Shown: piece after piece, positions 15,146-23,022 of the stretch | How positions within the stretch are numbered: position 1 is the first letter of the stretch | Layout of the letters: each line of letters opens with the position of its first letter | Origin: an uncultured Clostridia bacterium | Lineage (GTDB): Bacteria; Bacillota; Clostridia; Oscillospirales; Oscillospiraceae | Reading direction: 5' to 3' | DNA length: 35,964 nucleotides | Assembly (NCBI GenBank): GCA_945949735.1 | Contig: CAMFFO010000008.1 | Span: forward strand, 1-35,964 | Program-made: the position numbers and the translations under genes | Notes under the pieces: generated by a model | Databases searched by the model: none | Told to the model about the DNA's origin: nothing | What the model saw: the letters and a program-made list of their open reading frames with translations, nothing else

Positions 15146-17089
15146 ATGCGATATATTTACGGCAAGCAGGATCTGGCCGACCGGGAACGGGCCCAGGAGA
15201 TCTCCTTCCTGCTGACCAACGGCCTGGGAGGCTACGCCTCCGCCACCGCCGCGTTTTCCGTCCCCCGCTGCGACCAGGGGATCCTGGTGGCGGCCCTGGG
15301 CGCGCCGAATAAACGGGTGACCCTGGTACACCGGCTCAGCGAGACGCTGCGGCTCCAGGATCGGGACGAATACCTGTCCTGCCAGAGCTTTCTCAGCGGC
15401 AGGACTCCGGAGGATGGACTGCGGAATCTGGACTGCTTTACCTATGAATATACTCCCTGCTGGCGCTACCATGCCGGGGGCGTTCAGGTGGAGCGCAGGC
15501 TCTGCCTCGGCTGGGAGCGGAATACCGCCGCCCTCGTTTACACCGTGGACAACCGCTCCGGAGAAAGCTGCACCCTGGAGGTGGTTCCCCAGTTCAAGTT
15601 CGCCCCCAAGGAGGAGGCCGCCCAGCGTCTGGATCGGATCTTCCGCTGTGTCAGGGGCGTGGTCACCTGCGAGGACTACCGGGTTTATGTGACCACCGAC
15701 GCCGTTCTCCGCCCCCGGAGAATGCGCTGGGAGCTTCTCAGTTATCCCCAGGACGCCAAGGACGGACGCCCCGAGCGGGGGCTTGCCGCCTCCTGCTGCA
15801 CCGTGTCCAAAACCGTAGCCCCGGGGAAAACCGTCACCTTTGAGATCGTATTCTCCCTGGAGCCGGAGCCCCTTTCCGGCCGGGAGCTGCTGCGGCTCCA
15901 GGAGGAGCGGCTGCGCCGCATTGCGGAAACCGCTCCCCTCCGGGACGAAACCGCCCGGGCCCTGACCCTTGCGGCGGACGCCTACATTGCCCGGCGGGAC
16001 TCCACCGGAGGCAAGACCATTCTGGCGGGCTACCCTTTGTTCAGCGACTGGGGCCGGGATACCATGATCGCTCTGCCGGGCTGCTGCCTGGCAACGGGGC
16101 GGTTTGAGGACGCGAAAAGCATCCTGCGTACCTTCCTTGCCTACGAGCGCGACGGCCTGGTGCCGAACCTGTTCCCCGAGGGGGAGCAGGAGCCTATGTA
16201 CAACACCGTGGACGCCGCGCTGCTGCTTATCGACTGCGTGCGGCAGTATTTCCGCCGCACCGGGGATCGGGAATTCCTGGAGGAAGCCCTGCCCTGCCTG
16301 GAGCGGATCATCGCCGCCTATTGCAGGGGTACCCACCACGGCATTCATATGGATTCCGACGGCCTCATCGCCGCGGGAGAGGGCCTGGATCAGGTGACCT
16401 GGATGGATGTATGCGTGGACGGCATCCTTCCCACCCCCCGCCATGGCAAGCCCGTGGAGGTCAACGCCTACTGGTATAACGCGCTGAAGAGCATGGAGGA
16501 GCTTTCCCGGGAATTGGGAAAGTCCGGCGCGAAATACGCTTCCCTCGCCAAAAAAGTCAAGCGCTCCTTTGTGGAGGCGTTCTATAACAAGGAAACCGGC
16601 TGCCTGCGGGACGTGCTCTCCGGCACCGATGCCGACGATCAGATCCGCTGCAACCAGATCTGGGCCGTGTCCATGGCCTATACCATGCTGTCCCCCGCCC
16701 AGGAGCGGGCCGTGGTGGATACGGTTTACCGCAAGCTCTACACCGCCTGCGGCCTGCGCACCCTGGAGCCGGAGGATCCCCAGTACCACGGCCGCTACGG
16801 CGGCCCCCAGGTGGAGCGGGACATGGCCTACCACCAGGGTACGGTCTGGGTATACCCCCTGGGAGCCTTCTACCGGGCGTTTCTGAAAACCCGGAAGCAC
16901 ACCCCGGAGGCCAGGGCCTGGGTCAGGGATCAACTGGACGCGCTGGAGCCCATGCTGCGGGAGGGCTGCGCGGGCCAGCTTCCCGAGATCTACGACGGCG
17001 ATTTCCCCGCCGAAAGCAAGGGCTGCTTCGCCCAGGCCTGGAGCGTGGGGGAGATGCTCAGGGTGTACGAGGAACTGGAGAGGAATTGA
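15146..17089 (+). CDS. Glycogen debranching enzyme (amylo-alpha-1,6-glucosidase type)
   Basis: A 647-residue cytosolic enzyme of the archaeal/bacterial GDE type. The N-terminal domain (about 1-260) opens with FLLTNGLGGYASATA, characteristic of the GDE N-terminal beta-sandwich. The C-terminal (alpha/alpha)6 barrel contains LAGYPLFSDWGRDTMIALPG and YNTVDAALLLIDC, the strongly conserved catalytic-face motifs of GH133, and ends with LPEIYDGDFPAESKGCFAQA. It would hydrolyse alpha-1,6 branches of glycogen or limit dextrins. ATG 15146 follows a GGGAGAGG site. The stop codon lies in AATTGACAATTGAC repeat sequence that begins the gap before malQ. Confidence 0.93.
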   Translation: MRYIYGKQDLADRERAQEISFLLTNGLGGYASATAAFSVPRCDQGILVAALGAPNKRVTLVHRLSETLRLQDRDEYLSCQSFLSGRTPEDGLRNLDCFTYEYTPCWRYHAGGVQVERRLCLGWERNTAALVYTVDNRSGESCTLEVVPQFKFAPKEEAAQRLDRIFRCVRGVVTCEDYRVYVTTDAVLRPRRMRWELLSYPQDAKDGRPERGLAASCCTVSKTVAPGKTVTFEIVFSLEPEPLSGRELLRLQEERLRRIAETAPLRDETARALTLAADAYIARRDSTGGKTILAGYPLFSDWGRDTMIALPGCCLATGRFEDAKSILRTFLAYERDGLVPNLFPEGEQEPMYNTVDAALLLIDCVRQYFRRTGDREFLEEALPCLERIIAAYCRGTHHGIHMDSDGLIAAGEGLDQVTWMDVCVDGILPTPRHGKPVEVNAYWYNALKSMEELSRELGKSGAKYASLAKKVKRSFVEAFYNKETGCLRDVLSGTDADDQIRCNQIWAVSMAYTMLSPAQERAVVDTVYRKLYTACGLRTLEPEDPQYHGRYGGPQVERDMAYHQGTVWVYPLGAFYRAFLKTRKHTPEARAWVRDQLDALEPMLREGCAGQLPEIYDGDFPAESKGCFAQAWSVGEMLRVYEELERN

Positions 17090-17233
17090 CAATTGACAGT
17101 TTTTCTCCGCACCGAAAAAGTGAAAAAAAGCCTGTCGTCTCGCTGGGGATGACACGCAGTTTTCAGATCGCAAATTTGATTCGTCGCGAAGCGATACCAT
17201 AATTGTCAATTGTCCATTGTCAATTGTCAATTT
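17084..17233. repeat. Core-E-like inverted repeat between debranching enzyme and malQ
   Basis: It begins AATTGACAATTGACAG at the debranching-enzyme stop codon and ends AATTGTCAATTGTCCATTGT plus CAATTGTCAATT before the malQ ribosome-binding site. The two ends are inverted copies of each other. The middle is unlike the intact core-E copy and contains TGTCGTCTCGCTGGGGATGAC. The shared ATTGGTGTTT ends are absent. Confidence 0.7.
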
Positions 17234-17255
17234 ATCCTATCAGGGAGGAAATCTC

Positions 17256-18803
17256 ATGAATCGTTACGCAGGTGTCCTGCTTTCCGTCACCAGCCTGCCC
17301 AGCCGGTATGGCATCGGGTGCTTTGACAGGGCGGCCTATGAATTTGTGGACTGGCTGGCCTCCGCGGGACAGCGGTACTGGCAGATTCTTCCCTTAAGCG
17401 CCACCTCCCACGGCGGCGGCGCGGACTCCCCCTATCAGTCCTACTCCGCTTTCGCGGGGAACCCTTATTTCATCAGCCTGGACGCGCTGGTGGAGGAGGG
17501 GGTATTGACCCGGGAGGAATGTGAAGCCGTGGACTTCGGTGAGGATGCCCGGTTTGTGGACTACCGGAGGATGAACGATGAGCGGCTGAAGCTCCTTCGG
17601 CTGGCCTACCAGCGCAGCAATATCTCCCGGGATCCCGGCTATCATCGGTTCTGCGCCGAGAACGGGGAGTGGCTTCCGGACTACGCTCTGTTCATGGCTC
17701 TGAAGGACTTCTTCGGCGGCCAGGCCTACAGCCGCTGGCCCGAGGATATCCGGATGCACTGGGGCTTCGCCCTGGACTACTACAACCGGGAGCTCTACTT
17801 CGAGGTGGAGTTCCAGAAATACTTGCAGTACAAGTTCTATGCCCAGTGGTCGGCCCTGAAGGCCTACGCCAACGCGAAGCATATTGAGATCGTGGGGGAC
17901 ATCCCCATCTATGTCTCCGAGGACTGCGCCGACGTCTGGGCCCACCCGGAGCTGTTCCGCCTGGACGGGAACAACCGGCTCACCGATGTGGCAGGGTGCC
18001 CTCCGGACGCCTTCGCCGCCGACGGCCAGGTCTGGGGGAACCCCCTCTACCGCTGGGACTACCACCGCGCCACGGGCTATGCCTGGTGGGTCAGCCGGAT
18101 GCGCCACTGCTTCAGGCTGTACGACCTGGTGCGCATCGACCATTTCCGGGGCTTTGACGAGTTCTTCGTCATCCCGGCGGCTACCCGTACCGCTGCCAGC
18201 GGCCACTGGGAGAAGGGGCCCGGCATGGAGCTGTTCCACGCCATCCGCCATCATCTCGGCGACGTGAAGGTGGTGGCGGAGGATTTAGGGCTGATGACCG
18301 AGGGCGTCCGCAAGCTGGTCCGGGACAGCGGCTGCCCCAATATGAAGGTGCTGCAGTTTGCCGTGGACCCCAAGGATGTGGGAGCGAGCAACGACTATTG
18401 GCCCCACAACTACGGCCCCAACTGCGTGGTCTATACCGGCACCCACGACAACGATACCACCGCCGGGTGGTTCGAGGCCCTGTCCGGGGAGGGACGCGCT
18501 CAGGTGCGGGATTATCTTTCGGACTACCGCACCCCCGACGACGAAATGTATTGGCAGATCATCAATCTTGCCATGATCTCCGTGGCCCGGGACTGCATCA
18601 TCCCCATCCAGGACTATCTGGGATTGGGCAACGACGCCCGGATGAACCAGCCGGGAACCATGGGCCGCAACTGGGCCTGGCGGCTGCTGCCGGGAGAGCT
18701 GACTCCCGCCCTGGCGGAAAGGATGCTGGCCATGGCCAAGCGCACCGCCCGGGCCAACTGGGATGCCATCAAGGATGGACAGTCCCTTGTGGAGAATGCA
18801 TAA
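17256..18803 (+). CDS. malQ: 4-alpha-glucanotransferase (amylomaltase)
   Basis: A 515-residue GH77 enzyme that transfers maltodextrin segments between chains, releasing glucose. Diagnostic motifs are RYAGVLLSVTSLPSRYGIG at the N-terminus, EIVGDIPIYVSEDCADVWAH, LVRIDHFRGFDEFFVIP (nucleophile Asp) and VVAEDLGLMTEGV (acid/base Glu), plus GTHDNDTTAGWF with the transition-state Asp. The start at 17256 follows GGGAGG; a frame beginning at 17217 would translate the repeat. It works with the debranching enzyme on imported or stored glucans. Confidence 0.96.
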   Translation: MNRYAGVLLSVTSLPSRYGIGCFDRAAYEFVDWLASAGQRYWQILPLSATSHGGGADSPYQSYSAFAGNPYFISLDALVEEGVLTREECEAVDFGEDARFVDYRRMNDERLKLLRLAYQRSNISRDPGYHRFCAENGEWLPDYALFMALKDFFGGQAYSRWPEDIRMHWGFALDYYNRELYFEVEFQKYLQYKFYAQWSALKAYANAKHIEIVGDIPIYVSEDCADVWAHPELFRLDGNNRLTDVAGCPPDAFAADGQVWGNPLYRWDYHRATGYAWWVSRMRHCFRLYDLVRIDHFRGFDEFFVIPAATRTAASGHWEKGPGMELFHAIRHHLGDVKVVAEDLGLMTEGVRKLVRDSGCPNMKVLQFAVDPKDVGASNDYWPHNYGPNCVVYTGTHDNDTTAGWFEALSGEGRAQVRDYLSDYRTPDDEMYWQIINLAMISVARDCIIPIQDYLGLGNDARMNQPGTMGRNWAWRLLPGELTPALAERMLAMAKRTARANWDAIKDGQSLVENA

Positions 18804-18922
18804 TTCCGGGGACAGCTTTTTGGAGGAATCTGCCCTAGCCCGGATGGGAAAAACGTGGTATATTTGGTATTATCGGTAGTTTCCCGCAATCAGGACGGCA
18901 GGCGTTCCGAAACGGTCAGCGG

Positions 18923-19122
18923 ACGGATAAAATGGTGTTTGCAGATTCAAACACGCTGCGTTGCTACCGTAGGGGCGGCTATTAGCCGCCCGCAACCTTC
19001 CGGTATCGATAGCACCTAACGCTCAATCGCCGAACGTCTCGGGCGGCTGATAGCCGCCCCTACGGCAGCAACGCAGTGGATGCGGAAATCGCCAAACACC
19101 GACAAACACCAATTTGCCGCGC
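18923..19122. repeat. Palindromic element, core A, with duplicated right end
   Basis: The left end is GGATAAAATGGTGTTTGC and the right end is CGACAAACACCAATTTGCCG. Just before the right end an extra CCAAACACCGAC repeats part of it. The core hairpins are GGCGGCTATTAGCCGCCC and GGGCGGCTGATAGCCGCCC. The element occupies most of the 471-base gap between malQ and the binding-protein gene; the rest holds two hairpins at 19159-19204. Confidence 0.9.
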
Positions 19123-19158
19123 TGAAGCGTGATTTGATAGTATTCCGCAGAATATCCC

Positions 19159-19204
19159 GAAAAAGGGGCGCCCCTTTTTCGATCATTCCCCAAAGGGGAT
19201 GATC
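19159..19204. promoter_or_regulatory. Two adjacent hairpins upstream of the maltodextrin-binding protein gene
   Basis: GAAAAAGGGGCGCCCCTTTTTC (19159-19180) is a 22-base perfect palindrome. It is followed at once by GATCATTCCCCAAAGGGGAT and GATC, a stem with one bulged base. The second stem's position 70 bases before the start codon would allow control of the binding-protein transcript, or the first could end transcripts arriving from malQ. Which one cannot be told from sequence. Confidence 0.5.
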
Positions 19205-19274
19205 ATGATCCTTTGGCTTTCCCGGCTTTTGCCGTGATGAGCATATATCAAACCTACAATAGGAGGAAAACAAA

Positions 19275-20561
19275 ATGAAGAAGATTCTTGCACTGCTTCT
19301 GGCTGTGTGCATGGTTCTGTCTCTGGCTGCCTGCGGCGCCAAGACCGATGCGCCCACTGAGAAGCCCACCGAAACCAAGGCTGCCGATGCGCCTGCCAGC
19401 ACCGAGGCTCCCGCCGAGGTCAAGGACATCACCCTGAAGGTCTGGGGCCCCCAGGAGGATCAGGTGGATGCCTCCAGCTGGCTGCCCACTATGTGTGAGA
19501 AGTTCAATGCCGAGCATCCCGAGTGGAACATCACCTTCGTTTACGAGGTGTGCCCCGAGGGCGACGCCGGTAAGAACGTGACCCAGGACCCCTCCGCTGC
19601 CGCTGACGTTTATATGTTCGCCAACGACCAGCTGGGCACTCTGATCCAGGCCAATGCCATCGCGCAGCTGGGCGGCTCCTATCTGGATGCCGTTGTGGCT
19701 GACAACTCCGCCTCCATGATCGCTTCCGTCACCGGAACCGACGGCGGCGTGTACGGCGTTCCCTTCACCGGCAACACCTGGTTCATGTACTACGATACGT
19801 CCGTCTTTACCGAGGACGACATCAAGTCCCTGGACACCATGCTGGAGAAGGGCAAGGTTTCCTTCCCCCTGACCAACTCCTGGTACATCGCTTCCTTCTT
19901 CTTTGCCAACGGCGGCACCATCTTTGGCGATGCCGGTATTGACGCCGCTGCCGGTGTGGACTTCGGCGGTGAGAAGGGCACCGCTGTGACCGAGTACCTG
20001 GTCAATCTGTACAGCAACCCCAACTTCGTTGTGGATGCCGACGGCTCCGGCCTGGCCGGTCTGCGTGACGGCTCCGTCAACGTGCTCTTCTCCGGCACCT
20101 GGGACGCTTCCGCCGTCCGTGAGGCTCTGGGCGACAACTTCGGCGCTGCCCAGCTGCCCACCGTCACCATCAATGGCGAGGCCAAGCAGCTCCAGTCCTT
20201 CGCCGGCTCCAAGGCTATCGGCGTGAACCCCAACTGCCAGAATATGCAGGCCGCCGTGGCCCTGGCCGTGTACCTGGGCTCCGCGGACGCTCAGCTGGCC
20301 CACTATGAGATGCGCGGCATCATTCCCACCAGCCTGGCCCTGACCTCCGATCCCGCCATCCAGGCCGACGCCGTTGCGCTGGCTCAGGCCAACACCATTG
20401 CCAACACCTCCGTTGTGCAGCCCTCCATCCCCGAGATGAACAACTACTGGACTCCCGCCGAGAACTTCGGCAAGGCCATTGTCAGCGGTGAGGTCACCCT
20501 GGACAACGCCGCCGAGAAGGCCGACGCTCTGAACAGCGCGCTGAACAACTCCGGCCTGTAA
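19275..20561 (+). CDS. malE: Maltodextrin-type ABC transporter substrate-binding lipoprotein
   Basis: A 428-residue extracellular solute-binding protein of family 1. The signal peptide MKKILALLLAVCMVLSLAAC ends in a lipobox with the lipidated Cys20, followed by an Ala/Thr/Glu/Lys linker. The mature part starts ITLKVWGPQEDQ and contains VYGVPFTGNTWFMYY, typical of maltose/oligosaccharide binders. The codon usage is more biased than in neighbouring genes, with many GCC, GGC, CTG and TCC codons, consistent with high expression. Context with malQ, debranching enzyme, amylase and two permeases supports maltodextrin as ligand. An AGGAGG site precedes the start. Confidence 0.88.
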   Translation: MKKILALLLAVCMVLSLAACGAKTDAPTEKPTETKAADAPASTEAPAEVKDITLKVWGPQEDQVDASSWLPTMCEKFNAEHPEWNITFVYEVCPEGDAGKNVTQDPSAAADVYMFANDQLGTLIQANAIAQLGGSYLDAVVADNSASMIASVTGTDGGVYGVPFTGNTWFMYYDTSVFTEDDIKSLDTMLEKGKVSFPLTNSWYIASFFFANGGTIFGDAGIDAAAGVDFGGEKGTAVTEYLVNLYSNPNFVVDADGSGLAGLRDGSVNVLFSGTWDASAVREALGDNFGAAQLPTVTINGEAKQLQSFAGSKAIGVNPNCQNMQAAVALAVYLGSADAQLAHYEMRGIIPTSLALTSDPAIQADAVALAQANTIANTSVVQPSIPEMNNYWTPAENFGKAIVSGEVTLDNAAEKADALNSALNNSGL

Positions 20562-20586
20562 TCCGATTCGACTTACCCGATAGGCC

Positions 20587-20615
20587 GGGCGGCGGCCGAA
20601 CTCCGGCCGCCGCCC
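20587..20615 (+). promoter_or_regulatory. Strong stem-loop in the malE-malF gap
   Basis: GGGCGGCGGCCG pairs perfectly with CGGCCGCCGCCC around AACTC, followed by TTTG. Such structures after a binding-protein gene usually stabilise the upstream message and let only part of transcription continue to the permease genes. Confidence 0.75.
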
Positions 20616-20647
20616 TTTGCCGGAACGGCCTCGAATTCCACCACGCG

Positions 20648-20702
20648 TCCGGCAGGCTCCTTTGCTCCGGAGTAAAACTCCGGGGTAAAGGAGCCCGCCG
20701 GA
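20648..20702 (+). promoter_or_regulatory. Second, compound stem-loop in the malE-malF gap
   Basis: TCCGGCAGGCTCCTTT pairs with AAAGGAGCCCGCCGGA with one mismatch, and the loop holds a further CTCCGGAGT/ACTCCGG stem. It follows the first stem-loop by 32 bases. Together the two occupy most of the 192-base gap before malF, and differ from the A-E repeats. Confidence 0.7.
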
Positions 20703-20753
20703 TCGCGCCGTATTTCTGAGACCGCAGCTTTTCAACGAAAGGGAGATGTAAAC

Positions 20754-22145
20754 GTGCCGAATACGTTAACGAAAACCGCAGCCCCACGGCTTAAGGCTGC
20801 CGATCCCTACAGCCTGACCTCCGCTCTGAAAAACGGCGGACCGCTGGTGTGGGCATCCTGTCTGATTATGGGCCTGGGCAATATTGCGGCGGGCCAGTTT
20901 GTGATGGGCCTGCTGTTTCTGGCCATTGAGATCGGTGTGATCGCCTTCCTGGCGATCCCCAACGGAGGATTCTATTGGATCTCCATGCTCCCCAGCCTGG
21001 GCTGGCGGGAGCAGGAGAAGGTTTTTAACGAGGAAACCTTTGTTTACGAGTATGTACCCGGCGACCAGTCCCAGCTGATTCTGCTCTACGGCGTGGCGAG
21101 CCTATGCGTCATCGCGCTCTTTGTGGTGATGTGGCGCGCCTCCGTCCGCAGCGGCTACAAGGCGCTGGCCACCAGGAAAGCGGGCAAGCGCGTTCCCAAT
21201 ATCGTGGACTCTGTCAAGTCCCTTTTTGACGAGAATGTCCACAAGCTGCTGATGTTCCTGCCCACCGCGTGCCTGGCGGTCTTTACCATTCTGCCCCTGT
21301 TCTACATGATGAGCATGGCCTTCACCAACTATTCCAAGGAGGGCGACCATCTGGTGCTCTTCGACTGGGTGGGGCTGAAGAACTTTTTGGCCATCTTTGA
21401 CTCCAGCTCCGTCATCGGCAAGCAGTTCGGCAGCGTGCTGCTGTGGACCCTGATCTGGGCCTTCTTCGCCACCTTCCTGAACTTCATCTTCGGCACCATC
21501 GTGGCAATCATCATCAACCGGCCCACCATCAAGTGCAAGGGCCTGTTCCGTGGGTGCCTTTCCATGACCATTGCCGTGCCCCAGTTCGTCTCCCTGATGG
21601 TCATCCGCTCCATGATGCAGCCCGAGGGCATCATCAACCGGATGCTGCTGAACGCCGGCTGGATCAGCGAGCGTCTGCCCTTCCTCACCGACGCCACCTG
21701 GGCGAGAGTGCTGGTCATCATCGTGAACCTCTGGGTGGGTATTCCCTATACCATCATGAGCGTCACCGGCATTCTGCAGAACATCCCCGCCGAGCAGTAT
21801 GAGGCTGCCAGAATCGACGGCGCGAACCCGGTTCAGCAGTTCATCAACATCACCATGCCCTACATGATCTTCGTGATGACCCCGACGCTGATCACTACCT
21901 TCACCGGAAACATCAACAACTTCAACGTGATCTACCTGCTGACCCGGGGCGAGCCCATGTATGTGGGCAACTCGGCAGGCGAAACGGACCTGCTGGTTAC
22001 GTGGCTGTACAAGCTGTCGGTGGATCAGCAGAAGTACAACCTGGCCGCGGTCATCGGCATCTTTACCTTCGTTGTGCTGAGCGTGGTATCCCTGATCACC
22101 TATCGCTCCAGCGGATCGTACAAGGATGAGGAGGGCTTTAAATAA
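20754..22145 (+). CDS. malF: Maltodextrin-type ABC transporter permease, MalF-like
   Basis: A 463-residue membrane permease. It has an extended N-terminal region (about 1-150, with two to three hydrophobic segments) as in several clostridial MalF proteins, followed by the transport core. The coupling loop is EQYEAARIDGANPVQQF, the EAA motif that docks on the ATPase. Translation probably begins at GTG 20754, preceded by GGGAG. Its stop overlaps the malG start by one base (TAATG). No ATPase gene is present in the locus. Confidence 0.9.
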   Translation: MPNTLTKTAAPRLKAADPYSLTSALKNGGPLVWASCLIMGLGNIAAGQFVMGLLFLAIEIGVIAFLAIPNGGFYWISMLPSLGWREQEKVFNEETFVYEYVPGDQSQLILLYGVASLCVIALFVVMWRASVRSGYKALATRKAGKRVPNIVDSVKSLFDENVHKLLMFLPTACLAVFTILPLFYMMSMAFTNYSKEGDHLVLFDWVGLKNFLAIFDSSSVIGKQFGSVLLWTLIWAFFATFLNFIFGTIVAIIINRPTIKCKGLFRGCLSMTIAVPQFVSLMVIRSMMQPEGIINRMLLNAGWISERLPFLTDATWARVLVIIVNLWVGIPYTIMSVTGILQNIPAEQYEAARIDGANPVQQFINITMPYMIFVMTPTLITTFTGNINNFNVIYLLTRGEPMYVGNSAGETDLLVTWLYKLSVDQQKYNLAAVIGIFTFVVLSVVSLITYRSSGSYKDEEGFK

Positions 22146-23017
22146 TGGCTAAGAAAATTCACGGCGGCATGAAGGCCAAGCGGATCACCGGCGATGTGAT
22201 CACCTATATCTTCCTCATTGCCATTTCCATTATCTGGCTGATTCCCTTTGTGTGGCTGGTCGCCCAGTCCTTCCGGGACGGCAAGGGCCAGTTCATCTCC
22301 ACCTTCTTCCCCACCGCCTATACCTTCAATAACTACAAGGCTCTGTTTACCGAGTTCGATGTGATGAACTTCCCCCGGATGTTCCTCAACACCTTCGGCA
22401 TCGCCTGCTGCACCTGCGTGATCTCCACCTTCTTCGTGCTGAGCGTGTCCTACTGCACCAGCCGCCTGAAGTGGAAGATGCGCAAGCCCTACATGAACAT
22501 GGCCATGATCCTGAACCTGTTCCCCGGCTTTATGACCATGGTGGCCGTGTACTTCATTCTGAAGGCCCTGGGCATGACCGAGGGCAACAAGATCCCTCTG
22601 GCTCTGATCATTTGCTTCTCCTCCGGCGCGGGCACCCAGTTCTACGTCATGAAGGGCTTCATGGACACCATCCCCAAGGCCCTGGACGAGGCTGCCGCCA
22701 TCGACGGCTGCACCCGCTGGCAGATCTTCACCAGGATCACCCTGCCGCTTTCCAAGCCCATGATCGTATACCAGATCATCACCTCCTTCATGGCCCCCTG
22801 GGTGGACTTTATCTTCGCCAAGGTCATCGTCCGGACCAACTCCCAGTATTTCACCGTGTCCATCGGCCTGTGGAATATGCTGGAGAAGGAGTATGTGGAT
22901 ACCTGGTTCGTCCGGTTCTGCGCCGGCGCGGTGCTGGTGTCCATCCCCATCGCCATTTTGTTCATGATTACCCAGCGGTTCTACCAGGAAGCCATGAGCG
23001 GCTCCGTCAAGGGGTAA
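22145..23017 (+). CDS. malG: Maltodextrin-type ABC transporter permease, MalG-like
   Basis: A 290-residue partner permease with about six membrane helices. The EAA motif is LDEAAAIDGCTRWQIFTRIT, close to the MalG consensus, and the C-terminus GSVKG is typical of the family. It is translationally coupled to malF and followed 5 bases later by the amylase-like lipoprotein gene. Confidence 0.92.
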   Translation: MAKKIHGGMKAKRITGDVITYIFLIAISIIWLIPFVWLVAQSFRDGKGQFISTFFPTAYTFNNYKALFTEFDVMNFPRMFLNTFGIACCTCVISTFFVLSVSYCTSRLKWKMRKPYMNMAMILNLFPGFMTMVAVYFILKALGMTEGNKIPLALIICFSSGAGTQFYVMKGFMDTIPKALDEAAAIDGCTRWQIFTRITLPLSKPMIVYQIITSFMAPWVDFIFAKVIVRTNSQYFTVSIGLWNMLEKEYVDTWFVRFCAGAVLVSIPIAILFMITQRFYQEAMSGSVKG

Positions 23018-23022
23018 TCGCC

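Noticed and set aside
14906..17230. A 774-codon minus-strand open frame opposite the debranching enzyme
   Set aside because: Shadow of a clear GH133 gene; its composition and lack of domain motifs argue against coding, and it runs through the promoter region and a repeat.
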